From: Bacteroidales bacterium UBA4788
GTDB taxonomy: Bacteria; Bacteroidota; Bacteroidia; Bacteroidales; VadinHA17
Reading direction: 5' to 3'
NCBI GenBank assembly: GCA_002402965.1
Contig: DHGW01000066.1
Span: 17,144 to 24,776, forward strand
Length of the DNA: 7,633 bases
This document shows positions 1 through 5,855 of this stretch, piece after piece. The notes below the pieces were generated by a model that ran no database searches, was not told the origin of the DNA, and saw only the letters and a program-made list of their open reading frames with translations. Made by a program: the position numbers and the translations under genes. Every line of letters begins with the position of its first letter. Within the stretch, counting starts at the first letter, position 1.

Positions 1-938
1 TTGATATCCTTTATGTCGATGCCGCGGCTCAGCACGTCAGTGGCCACCAGTACCCGCGTGCGGCGGGAGCGGAATCTGAGCAACGTCTCCTCGCGCTCCT
101 TCTGTTCCAGGTCGGATGAGATCCCTTCCACGGCGTAGTCACGTGAACGCAGCCCTCTTACTATTTCATGAACCTTCTTCTTTGTGGAGCTGAAGATCAG
201 GATGCTGTGATATTCGGGCTTGTCGGCCAGCAGGCTGTTGAGCAGAGGCAGTTTCTGGTTCTCTTCCAGCAGATATATGGCCTGTAGTACCCCTTCAGCA
301 GGCTTCGACATCTCTATTGAAATCTCAGCAGGGTTTTTCATGATATGCTTCGAGAGCGACCGGATCTTTGGAGGCATGGTGGCGCTGAACATAAGAGTCT
401 GACGCTTTTTAGGCAGGTAGGAGATGATTTTCATGATATCGTCATGAAAGCCAATATCAAGCATCCTGTCGGCCTCATCGAGTACCAGCACCTGCAGGTC
501 GGTGAACTTAACGTAGCCCAGGTTGAGGTGGGATATGAGCCTGCCGGGGGTTGCCACTATTATGTCTGCACCGTGTGTAAGTGCAGCTTTCTCCTGGTCC
601 CAGGCGCTGCCTTCACCTCCTCCGTAGACTGCAAGTGACGTGATGTTAAGGGTATATGCCAGCCCCTGTATCTGCTGGTCTATCTGAAGCGCCAGTTCCC
701 GGGTGGGGACGAGCACCAGTGTGTGTGTATGAGGGGGGCGGTGGAAGGAAATGTCATTCATCAATGGCAGGAGATATGCTGCCGTCTTGCCGGTGCCGGT
801 CTGAGCGCAGGCAATCAGATCGTTCCCGTCAAGGATGACGGGAATCGCCTTCTCCTGTATGGGTGTGGTTTCCCTGAAGCCCATATATTCGATTGCATCG
901 AGAATATCGGGGTCCAGGTCAAGCTCGTCGAAAGTCAT
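1..938 (-). CDS. DEAD-box RNA helicase, RhlE-like (3' part cut by window edge)
   Basis: ATP-dependent RNA helicase of the DEAD-box family, expected to remodel RNA structure or ribosome-assembly intermediates in the cytoplasm. The 312 codons seen show the family motifs in order: Q motif TTPIQ (residues 24-28), motif I AQTGTGKT (45-52), Ia PTRELA (78-83), Ib TPGR (130-133), II DEAD (154-157), III SAT (185-187), and motif V VATDVLSRGID (298-308). Motif VI (HRxGRxGR) and the C-terminal tail lie beyond position 1. The ATG at 936-938 is the natural start because the Q-motif domain begins within 20 residues, as in short-leader RhlE-type proteins. It is divergent from the plug-domain gene at 1143. 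The catalytic core looks intact. Family assignment is very secure; the exact subfamily (RhlE versus another Bacteroidota paralogue) is inferred from the overall pattern. Confidence 0.96.
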   Translation of the reverse strand, partial: MTFDELDLDPDILDAIEYMGFRETTPIQEKAIPVILDGNDLIACAQTGTGKTAAYLLPLMNDISFHRPPHTHTLVLVPTRELALQIDQQIQGLAYTLNITSLAVYGGGEGSAWDQEKAALTHGADIIVATPGRLISHLNLGYVKFTDLQVLVLDEADRMLDIGFHDDIMKIISYLPKKRQTLMFSATMPPKIRSLSKHIMKNPAEISIEMSKPAEGVLQAIYLLEENQKLPLLNSLLADKPEYHSILIFSSTKKKVHEIVRGLRSRDYAVEGISSDLEQKEREETLLRFRSRRTRVLVATDVLSRGIDIKDI

Positions 939-974
939 AAATGTTTGAGTAATGATGTTAATTATGAAGGGCAG

Positions 975-982
975 CAAAATTA
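975..982 (-). promoter_or_regulatory. candidate -7 box for the DEAD-box helicase gene
   Basis: Read on the minus strand, this is TAATTTTG, an exact match to the Bacteroidota -7 consensus TAnnTTTG, followed by CTGCC. It lies about 37 bases before the helicase ATG at 938, giving a leader of roughly 30 bases. I do not see a matching TTG at the -33 position, so this rests on the -7 box alone. Confidence 0.4.
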
Positions 983-1012
983 GTAAAAAAGAGCGAGATA
1001 GCAGCGGGGAAG

Positions 1013-1074
1013 ACGGATGGATCCGTGAGTATCAGCTTTTGGGAGCAGCCGGAGAGCCGCCGGGGATTCTCCGG
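1013..1074. promoter_or_regulatory. two inverted repeats in the divergent intergenic region
   Basis: Positions 1013-1026 form a compact perfect inverted repeat, ACGGAT-GG-ATCCGT, which has the shape of a small operator. Positions 1049-1055 (CCGGAGA) pair perfectly with 1068-1074 (TCTCCGG) across a 12-base GC-rich loop. Neither is followed by a T-run on either strand, so they do not look like terminators. They lie between the divergent helicase and plug-protein genes, upstream of both candidate promoters. A regulatory role is inferred from position only. Confidence 0.25.
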
Positions 1075-1091
1075 GTCAGCATCCGCCTCTC

Positions 1092-1123
1092 TTGTGGCAT
1101 CCTGGTTTTTTTTGATAACTTCG
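1092..1123 (+). promoter_or_regulatory. candidate promoter for the plug-domain gene
   Basis: TTG at 1092-1094 and TAACTTCG at 1116-1123 are 21 bases apart. The second box differs by one base from the Bacteroidota -7 consensus TAnnTTTG. The ATG at 1143 follows 19 bases later, so the leader would be short. The spacing is at the long end of what is usual, and the match is imperfect. Confidence 0.33.
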
Positions 1124-1142
1124 TGAAATCAAATCGGGTGAA

Positions 1143-1850
1143 ATGAGAGCAAGGACAATACTGATTTTTTTGACAGTCCTGCTGGCAATCGGACAGGTTG
1201 CCGGACAGAAGCGGGGCAAGCCGGTAACTGTTACAGGGACTGTAACTGACACGCTGATGTCTCCCATAGCAGGGGCCCTGATAGTGGCTGACGGACAGAG
1301 CACCGGTGTTGTGACCAGGAATAATGGCACTTTCAAAGTGAAAATCAGGCCTGATATATTGAGCCTGGGAGTGTATACCACCAGCATGGGATCTGCTGCG
1401 ACGAGGTATGACGGCCTGAGTGTGGTCGACTTCGTTCTTGACGGTAGCGTGGGATTGCTCAACTTTACGCCTGAGATACTGGATGGAGAACGAGATATTG
1501 ACGTCGGATACGGTACCATTAAGAAGAAGAACCTGACCTCGGATGTTGGTTATATAGAAGGACAGAGTGACGAGAATTCCTCCTATACCAATATTTACGA
1601 GATGATTCAGGGAAAGGTGCCCGGCGTACAGGTAACGGGAAGCAAGATCACCATCAGGGGAATAAATTCCATCAACCTGAGCACTGATCCTCTCTTTGTG
1701 GTTGATGGCATCGTGGTCAACTCAATAGATTACGTCAGTCCGCGACAGGTAAAGTCGATCAGCGTTCTCAAGGGCTCCGATGCTGCGATATACGGATCGA
1801 GGGGTGCGGGCGGAGTCATTATTATAACATTAATTGGCTCCGACAGGTAG
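1143..1850 (+). CDS. exported plug-domain protein with carboxypeptidase-regulatory-like domain, no beta-barrel
   Basis: A 235-residue secreted protein related to the N-terminal part of SusC/RagA-type TonB-dependent receptors. Residues 1-21 form a signal peptide (MRAR, then a hydrophobic stretch ending QVAG). Residues about 28-100 resemble a carboxypeptidase-regulatory-like beta-sandwich (VTVTGTVTD, PIAGALIVADG, NNGTFKVKI). Residues 119-230 resemble a plug: DVGYGTIKKKNLT at 120-132 corresponds to the SusC VVVGYG segment, then IYEMIQGKVPGVQV, ITIRGINSI, PLFVVDGI, and the closing signature AIYGSRGAGGVIIIT. In a receptor this is followed by a roughly 600-700-residue barrel; here the frame stops eight residues after the signature. 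The next gene is on the other strand, so no barrel is nearby. Stand-alone plug proteins of this kind do occur in Bacteroidota, but their role is unknown to me. It may act as a periplasmic partner of a separate receptor or be a relic. The domain reading is firm; the function is open. Confidence 0.85.
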   Translation: MRARTILIFLTVLLAIGQVAGQKRGKPVTVTGTVTDTLMSPIAGALIVADGQSTGVVTRNNGTFKVKIRPDILSLGVYTTSMGSAATRYDGLSVVDFVLDGSVGLLNFTPEILDGERDIDVGYGTIKKKNLTSDVGYIEGQSDENSSYTNIYEMIQGKVPGVQVTGSKITIRGINSINLSTDPLFVVDGIVVNSIDYVSPRQVKSISVLKGSDAAIYGSRGAGGVIIITLIGSDR

Positions 1851-1933
1851 GGGTGGCGGAGCTTCACCGGTCAATTTTCCAGGCGGAGGCAGCTTACCTC
1901 CACCGGTCCCTTAAGATGCAATGAAAAAATAGA

Positions 1934-1960
1934 AGGCGCAGGGTGTTTTTCCCTGCGCCT
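1934..1960. terminator. bidirectional intrinsic terminator between convergent genes
   Basis: AGGCGCAGGG (1934-1943) pairs perfectly over 10 bp with CCCTGCGCCT (1951-1960) across the 7-base loop TGTTTTT. On the plus strand it is followed by GTGTTTAT; on the minus strand by TCTATTTTTTCAT, which is the better T-tract. It sits between the stop of the plug gene (1850) and the stop of the convergent secreted-protein gene (2001) and probably ends both transcripts. Confidence 0.8.
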
Positions 1961-2000
1961 GTGTTTATAATTGATGCACTGAGCACCCGGCTCTGTGCCC

Positions 2001-3533
2001 TTATCTGCGTGAGCTCCTGTTGTCAGAGCTTTTCGAGCTGCTGCTCTTGCTGCTGCTCTTGCTCTGCGAGGGAGCGCTGCTGCTTCGTCCCTGGCTGCTG
2101 CTGCTTCTGCTCTGAGACCTGGCTGCCGGAGCAGATGATCCGCGGGAGACTGAAGGAGAAGACTTCTGTGATACGGACTGCCTTGAGCTTGAAGGCGCTC
2201 TCTGAACCGTTGCCTGCGACCTTGAGGCTGAGCTCTGTGAACTTCTCTGCACGGAGGACTGTGACCTTGTAGCTGCAGGCTGTGAGCTTCTCTGCACGGA
2301 GGACTGTGACCTTGTAGCTGCAGGCTGTGAGCTTCTCTGAACAGTGGACTGGGTCTTCTGCTCCGTGGGCACTGTGCGGCGTGCTGCAGCCTGGTCAGAG
2401 GTTGCTGCCGGTGAGGTACTCCTGCCAGTTGAGGCGGGTGCGCTCTTTACAATGCCGGAGGTTGACCTGCGTGTCTCACTACCCTGGCTTACAGCCGGGC
2501 GGGAGTCGCTCCTGTTGCCAGTTGCTGCCGGTCGGGCTTCGGTCCTGGTCTGTACCGAGGTGGTAGACCTGCGGCTGTCACCATTCTGTACTGCTGACGG
2601 GCTGCCAGCCGACCTGCTTCCAGTAGCGGCTGAACTCCTCCTGTCGCTGCCTGAGGTTGCTGCAGGCAGTGCATCACTGCTGCGTCTGCCCTGGGTGCTG
2701 GCGTAGAGTGCTTCGCCGTCTCTCCTGGTCTCAGGACGTGAGTAGGTCTGCTTGTAGGTCCCCTGGGCAATACGGTGCGATACATTCGGGGAGTAGGCTC
2801 TTACACTTCCGTAGTAGTAGTCGTGGTAGTGATTCCACCTCGGCTGGTCCCAGTGGCGGTAGTGAGAGTAGTAGTGAGGATACCAGTTGTAGTGGTAACC
2901 GTAGTAGTGGTGCCAGTAGAAAGGTCTCCAGGGACTCCAGTATGCCGGGTAGTAACCCCAGTACCAGTTGGAGCGCCAGATGACATAGCGGGGACTGTAG
3001 ATGAACCTTATCACCGGCCAGGCAGCGACTTCATAGTATGTGGTAGTTACCACGTTCACGTTGTCTCTGTAGACGGTCCTGCCTCTGTAGCCGGGATTAG
3101 GTGTCTCTGCATATATAGGTTCCACTATGTAATTCCTTCCGTAAAGAGCTTCGTCACCGATCAGCTGTATCTGAACCTCGCCGTTGCGCAGCTGCTCGAC
3201 AGTGAAGACAGCCACGTCCTGGTACTCGTTGCGGTCAAGGGCCGAACGAAGAACGATGGTGTGAACATTGCCGTTGGCATAGTCTGATACAGTAATGTAA
3301 TCGACATAACCGTCACCGTTCAGGTCAAGGTTGTTGATCCTGGAGTTCTCGTCGTTAAGGCCTTTCTCGAAGGCTTCGATTGTCTCAGACTCCTGGAAAA
3401 GGTTCATGACTGCGTAGAGGTTCAGGTTGTCACCCGGGAGACCCAGGTATTCCTCAGGATAATCCTGCCTTCCGGCTATTGCCGCTGAAGCTATCAGGAC
3501 TGTGAGGATCACGGTGGAAATTAACTTTTTCAT
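2001..3533 (-). CDS. secreted Tyr/Trp/His-rich and Ser/Arg/Gln-rich low-complexity protein
   Basis: A 510-residue exported protein whose family I do not recognise. The start is taken at the ATG ending at 3533, because MKKLISTVILTVLIASAAIA is a clean signal peptide of about 20 residues; an ATG eight codons upstream (3557) would put charged residues in front of it. Residues 21-175 look globular and include DLNGDGYVD (70-78), a calcium-loop pattern D-x-N-x-DG-x-x-D as in EF-hand, dockerin or FG-GAP repeats. Residues about 178-242 are extremely rich in Tyr, Trp and His (NWYWGYYPAYWSPW, FYWHHYYGYHYNWYPHYY). Residues about 265-510 are disordered-looking and rich in Ser, Arg, Gln, Ala and Thr, ending KSSDNRSSRR, with a 15-residue repeat VQRSSQPAATRSQSS from residue 398. 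There is no transmembrane segment after the signal, no lipobox cysteine and no sorting domain that I can see. It follows the barrel-like gene on the same strand, 316 bases away, and ends at the terminator at 1934-1960. A surface-adhesive, matrix or metal-binding role is possible but is only inferred from composition. Confidence 0.85.
   Translation of the reverse strand: MKKLISTVILTVLIASAAIAGRQDYPEEYLGLPGDNLNLYAVMNLFQESETIEAFEKGLNDENSRINNLDLNGDGYVDYITVSDYANGNVHTIVLRSALDRNEYQDVAVFTVEQLRNGEVQIQLIGDEALYGRNYIVEPIYAETPNPGYRGRTVYRDNVNVVTTTYYEVAAWPVIRFIYSPRYVIWRSNWYWGYYPAYWSPWRPFYWHHYYGYHYNWYPHYYSHYRHWDQPRWNHYHDYYYGSVRAYSPNVSHRIAQGTYKQTYSRPETRRDGEALYASTQGRRSSDALPAATSGSDRRSSAATGSRSAGSPSAVQNGDSRRSTTSVQTRTEARPAATGNRSDSRPAVSQGSETRRSTSGIVKSAPASTGRSTSPAATSDQAAARRTVPTEQKTQSTVQRSSQPAATRSQSSVQRSSQPAATRSQSSVQRSSQSSASRSQATVQRAPSSSRQSVSQKSSPSVSRGSSAPAARSQSRSSSSQGRSSSAPSQSKSSSKSSSSKSSDNRSSRR
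2242..2340 (-). repeat. 45-bp in-frame tandem repeat (15-residue unit)
   Basis: Positions 2242-2286 and 2287-2331 are identical 45-mers, and a third copy begins at 2332 and diverges after about 8 bases. In the protein this gives VQRSSQPAATRSQSS twice (from residue 398), followed by the degenerate units VQRSSQSSASRSQAT and VQRAPSSSRQ. The exact identity of two copies at the DNA level, next to diverged ones, points to recent duplication by slippage or unequal recombination. The period is a multiple of three, so copy changes keep the frame. Confidence 0.93.
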
Positions 3534-3647
3534 CTCTTTACGTTTTACGAAGAACAATGTCTTCGGTTACATAAAATTCAAAAGTTGTGCCAAAGATTAC
3601 TGTAAATCTTATCAGTCTGATTCATAAGGTAATATAGAGTAGTGAAA

Positions 3648-3682
3648 GAAGTCTCCAGTCTTCAGTCTGCAATCTTCAGGCA
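3648..3682. repeat. heptamer repeats adjoining the octamer array
   Basis: Five 7-base units run in register: GAAGTCT, CCAGTCT, TCAGTCT, GCAATCT and the weaker TCAGGCA. They end exactly where the 8-base units start at 3683. The shared core is nCAGTCT. The last unit is poor, so the register there is a reading choice. Confidence 0.55.
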
Positions 3683-3762
3683 GCACGACTGCAAGACCGC
3701 ATGACCGCACGACTTCATGACTGCACTACCGCACGACTGCATGACTGCACTACCGCACGACT
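3683..3762. repeat. ten-copy degenerate octamer tandem array
   Basis: Exactly ten consecutive 8-base units fill these 80 bases without an indel. The consensus is GCAYGACY. GCACGACT occurs four times; other units include GCAAGACC, GCATGACC, GCATGACT, GCACTACC (twice) and TCATGACT. A second-order period of 24 bases is also visible (three units repeated). Eight is not a multiple of three and no frame gives a credible protein, so the array is not coding. It lies downstream of the stop of the barrel-like gene and would be in its 3' untranslated region if transcribed. Confidence 0.85.
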
Positions 3763-3797
3763 CTCAGATTGAGGCGTCTCCGCAGAAGAAGCCGAAA

Positions 3798-3822
3798 TCC
3801 CGATGCCCGGAGGGTGTCGGGA
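3798..3822 (-). terminator. terminator-like hairpin after the barrel-like gene
   Basis: TCCCGATGCCC (3798-3808) faces GGGTGTCGGGA (3812-3822) across a GGA triloop. This gives an 11-bp stem with two G-T wobbles. It begins 28 bases past the stop of the barrel-like gene on the minus strand. The following minus-strand sequence (ATTTCGGCTTCTTCTGC) is only moderately T-rich, so it may be a weak terminator or an mRNA-stabilising stem rather than a classic one. Confidence 0.45.
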
Positions 3823-3824
3823 CC

Positions 3825-3848
3825 TTCAGACTTTATGACTTTCAGACT
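3825..3848. repeat. three further octamers beside the stop of the barrel-like gene
   Basis: TTCAGACT, TTATGACT and TTCAGACT are three in-phase 8-base units of the same family as the array at 3683-3762 (shared core nnAnGACT). They reach to two bases from the stop codon at 3850. The hairpin at 3798-3822 separates them from the main array. Confidence 0.65.
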
Positions 3849-3849
3849 T

Positions 3850-4851
3850 CTAAAATATCTTGAAGAATGCCGAGAAAGAAAGGATAAATCCTTTCGGCGA
3901 AGGGTAGGAGGGGTCATTATACATTGGAAGGATGTAGCTGACCTCTGTCTCAAGTGACATGAAATCGAGGTTGAAAGAAACGGGCAGGCCGAATTCGAGC
4001 TCCAGCATATTGAAGCTTTCTGAATAAACCGTGTTATAAGTCGGGATTTCCGTTATTGTGGTTTCAGTGGTTGTAGTGGTAGTTGTAGTGGTGGTGGTTG
4101 AACCGGTTGATGATCCGCTTCCGGGCCCCTGCCCCTGTCCCTGTCCGGTGCCTGATCCTGCACCGGTTCCAGCCCCCGCTCCTGATCCCGTGGTGACCGT
4201 TACAGGGGTGGTATAGGTCTGGGTGGTGGTGATGATCTCGCTGCCCTCAAAGATCTGTGTTGTTCCCAGGGTACCGAGCAGCAGGTTGACATAGGGCTGG
4301 AATGACACGGTGGCCTTTTTGCGGAAGAAGCCGGGGGTCTCAAAGTATCTTGAATTCTTTACCTGCAGGTATGCCGGCGGCTCTGCCATAATAAAAGCGC
4401 CATACGATACCTCTGTATACAACAGTTTCCAGTCGATACCCATGGTCACGTCCGCATAGTTGAAGCTGCCGAAGAGAGTGTCTGTGAGCTCTGGTTTGAC
4501 CATATACCTGTACATGCCTGCAGATATGTCGAGCCATTTGAAGATATCCTGGTTGAATGTCAGGGCTGCACTGTAGAATGCCGGGGCCGGCTTGCTGAGG
4601 TTGGACAGGTAGAAAGCACCGCCGGAGACGTAAATTTTTTCAAACAGCGAGTATGCCGCTGCCCCGTAGAGGTAAGGCTGGTTTTGTGAGATTGTGGAGC
4701 CGAGATAGATCATATTGCTCCCGTATCCTGTACCAGCAAAGAGAGCATGTTTCTCCGCCTTCGTTCCGGAAGCGGTTGTGTCGCTCTGCGCAAACAATCC
4801 AACCGGCAGAAACAGAAGACCCGGCAATAATATCTGAAGTTGACGATGCAT
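3850..4851 (-). CDS. outer-membrane beta-barrel-like protein with Gly/Thr-rich insertion
   Basis: A 333-residue exported protein with the look of a small outer-membrane barrel; I cannot name its family. Residues 1-22 form a signal peptide (hydrophobic core LLPGLLFLPVGLF, cleavage near AQS). Residues about 36-200 show alternating hydrophobic/polar strands with aromatic girdle residues (LYGAAAYSLF, YVSGGAFYLS, FYSAALTFN, WLDISAGMYRYMV, LLYTEVSYGAFIM, VSFQPYVNLLLG). Residues about 207-270 break this with a low-complexity insert: Thr-rich, then Gly/Ala/Ser/Gln (GSGAGAGTGAGSGTGQGQGQ), then eleven consecutive Thr (252-262). Strands resume at 278-333 (MLELEFGLPVSFNLDFM, ETEVSYILP) and the chain ends FILSFSAFFKIF, with the C-terminal Phe typical of barrels handled by BamA. 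The insert is best read as a long surface loop or periplasmic turn. The flavoprotein gene lies 104 bases upstream on the same strand; the start at 4851 gives the signal peptide directly. Confidence 0.82.
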   Translation of the reverse strand: MHRQLQILLPGLLFLPVGLFAQSDTTASGTKAEKHALFAGTGYGSNMIYLGSTISQNQPYLYGAAAYSLFEKIYVSGGAFYLSNLSKPAPAFYSAALTFNQDIFKWLDISAGMYRYMVKPELTDTLFGSFNYADVTMGIDWKLLYTEVSYGAFIMAEPPAYLQVKNSRYFETPGFFRKKATVSFQPYVNLLLGTLGTTQIFEGSEIITTTQTYTTPVTVTTGSGAGAGTGAGSGTGQGQGQGPGSGSSTGSTTTTTTTTTTTETTITEIPTYNTVYSESFNMLELEFGLPVSFNLDFMSLETEVSYILPMYNDPSYPSPKGFILSFSAFFKIF

Positions 4852-4955
4852 TTGTTGCCTAAATTACAGCGGCAAGGATGAAAATCAGATGAAGAAATTG
4901 TGGAAATTACCGGTCAGAAGCCTGTCATGACGGCTATGACTTGTGATCCGGGAAT

Positions 4956-5516
4956 TTAGTCATTCATCAGGGACTGGGCGCCGATACACCGGATGAGCTC
5001 GCCGGTGAACCTGGCGGCTCGTTTGCCCATGGCCTCAGGGTCAGCCGGCAGTCCCTCCCCGTCAAAGGCCTCATCGACGCGCGGCACAGGGAACATCGCC
5101 GGGACGGTCCATGCGCCTGTCTTCCATAGCGTGAACTGAAGGGAGGTGATGACCTGGGTTCCCCCGAAGGGACCGTCGGAGACCGTGGAAATAGCCACAG
5201 GTTTGCGTCGCCATTCGTCGGTCAGAAGGTCAATTACATTCTTCAGGCTGGCAGGGTATCCTCCATTGTATTCCGGCGTCACGATGATCACTCCGTCGGC
5301 CGAACGGATCTTTCCGGCGAGCTCCAGGGCTTCAGGCAGCGGATTCTCCTGCATCTTCAGCCTCTCATCGAAGAGAGGAAAGGCGTATTCTGCAAGGTCA
5401 ATGATTTCGGCCATGGCAAGAGAGTTTTCCTCGAGATACCGTCTGAACCAGAGCGCCACCCGGTGGCTCTTCCTGCCCTTTCTGACACTGGGACTTATTA
5501 TCGCTATCTTTTTCAT
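4956..5516 (-). CDS. NAD(P)H-dependent FMN reductase-type flavoprotein
   Basis: A 186-residue flavodoxin-like oxidoreductase of the NADPH-dependent FMN reductase family, expected to use NAD(P)H to reduce FMN, quinones, azo compounds or similar acceptors in the cytosol. Seen: the N-terminal beta strand KKIAIISPS followed by the FMN-phosphate loop SPSVRKGRKS (8-17), the strand GVIIVTPEYNGGYPASLKN (75-93) with the family's PEYN...P..LKN..D signature that packs on the isoalloxazine, and the later loop SDGPFGG (113-119). Length is normal for the family. I chose the ATG ending at 5516 because the chain then opens with the first Rossmann strand; an in-frame ATG at 5624 would add 36 residues with no domain match. 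The barrel-like gene follows 104 bases downstream on the same strand and a divergent helicase operon lies upstream. The physiological substrate cannot be told from sequence. Confidence 0.93.
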   Translation of the reverse strand: MKKIAIISPSVRKGRKSHRVALWFRRYLEENSLAMAEIIDLAEYAFPLFDERLKMQENPLPEALELAGKIRSADGVIIVTPEYNGGYPASLKNVIDLLTDEWRRKPVAISTVSDGPFGGTQVITSLQFTLWKTGAWTVPAMFPVPRVDEAFDGEGLPADPEAMGKRAARFTGELIRCIGAQSLMND

Positions 5517-5650
5517 ATGTGCCAAGTTATAACTTTCCCGCGAAATATTCTCTGAATTTCCCGGATGAGTGACGGGCCGGTGCAGGCGTATAACAACTGA
5601 AAGGACGCCTGACTCAATCCGCACATACCCCTGAATCCGCTCAGGACTAT

Positions 5651-5681
5651 TTGGATGGAATAGTAAAAATTAGTATCTTCG
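5651..5681 (+). promoter_or_regulatory. candidate promoter of the DEFD helicase operon
   Basis: TTG at 5651-5653 and TATCTTCG at 5674-5681 are separated by 20 bases, the usual Bacteroidota spacing between the -33 and -7 elements. The -7 box differs by one base from TAnnTTTG and is followed by CGCC, a common context. Transcription would start near 5688, leaving a leader of about 168 bases before the ATG at 5856. Confidence 0.5.
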
Positions 5682-5717
5682 CGCCGATTCTGGCATAAGT
5701 TAGATCTGTATAGACCT

Positions 5718-5746
5718 GGAATCTCATGTACATTTTTCTGAGATCC
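5718..5746 (+). other. hairpin in the helicase leader
   Basis: GGAATCTCA (5718-5726) pairs with TGAGATCC (5739-5746) over 8 bp with one bulged A, across a 12-base U-rich loop. The sequence after it (TTTCTACC) is not a real terminator tract. It could be a leader stem or an attenuator remnant; the evidence is modest. Confidence 0.3.
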
Positions 5747-5814
5747 TTTCTACCACCACTAGTTTACGCTGAAACATTTTCGCCATAAGAACATTGCCAT
5801 TTTGAACAGATAAC

Positions 5815-5844
5815 TGGTTAATGATTATTCAGCGGCATTAACCA
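5815..5844 (+). promoter_or_regulatory. perfect 9-bp inverted repeat directly before the helicase start
   Basis: TGGTTAATG (5815-5823) is perfectly complementary to CATTAACCA (5836-5844) across a 12-base loop. It ends 11 bases before the ATG at 5856, so as RNA it would sit in the ribosome-binding zone; as DNA it could be an operator. An AT-rich stem there would be temperature-sensitive, which fits a helicase made in the cold, but this is inference. Confidence 0.45.
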
Positions 5845-5855
5845 ATTAATTCATA

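Larger units (their letters stand above)
3534..3849. other. 316-base intergenic region with phased short repeats and a hairpin
   Basis: No gene is visible here. The part near the secreted-protein gene (3534-3647) is AT-rich and should hold its promoter. On the minus strand it contains AACTTTTG and TAATCTTTG, each one step off the TAnnTTTG box, without a convincing TTG partner, so I do not call one. AAAGAG just before the ATG is a weak possible ribosome site. The rest (3648-3849) is taken up by 7- and 8-bp repeats and a hairpin, annotated separately, lying in the 3' region of the barrel-like gene. Confidence 0.7.
5517..5855. other. 339-base divergent intergenic region: flavoprotein upstream region and helicase leader
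   Basis: No gene is credible here. The half near the flavoprotein gene (5517-5640) is GC-richer; on the minus strand it holds TAACTTGG at 5523-5530 (one base off TAnnTTTG) with no clear -33 partner. The half near the helicase is AT-rich and carries a candidate promoter, two hairpins and a tiny open frame of six codons at 5821-5841 (MIIQRH), which lies inside the second hairpin and is probably chance. Confidence 0.6.

Noticed and set aside
345..1146. Small plus-strand frames over the first helicase and the divergent region
   Set aside because: Most lie opposite strongly conserved helicase motifs; the frame at 952-1146 covers the promoter region and has no coding features.
1943..3287. Open frames on the plus strand (Cys/Ser-rich, Val-rich and others) opposite the secreted protein
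   Set aside because: They are mirror images of the biased Ser/Arg and Tyr/Trp codons of the minus-strand gene, with no start context and no family resemblance.
3683..3762. Possible CRISPR array
   Set aside because: The units are 8 bases with no spacers, and there is no cas gene in the window.
5146..5532. 128-codon plus-strand frame across the flavoprotein gene
   Set aside because: The minus strand holds the clear FMN reductase motifs; the plus frame has none and no promoter.
5517..5624. N-terminal extension of the flavoprotein from an ATG at 5624
   Set aside because: The extra 36 residues match nothing in the family, and the Rossmann strand starts exactly at the ATG ending at 5516.
5821..5841. 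Six-codon upstream open frame in the helicase leader
   Set aside because: Too short to judge, no ribosome site, and wholly explained by the ATG inside the inverted repeat.
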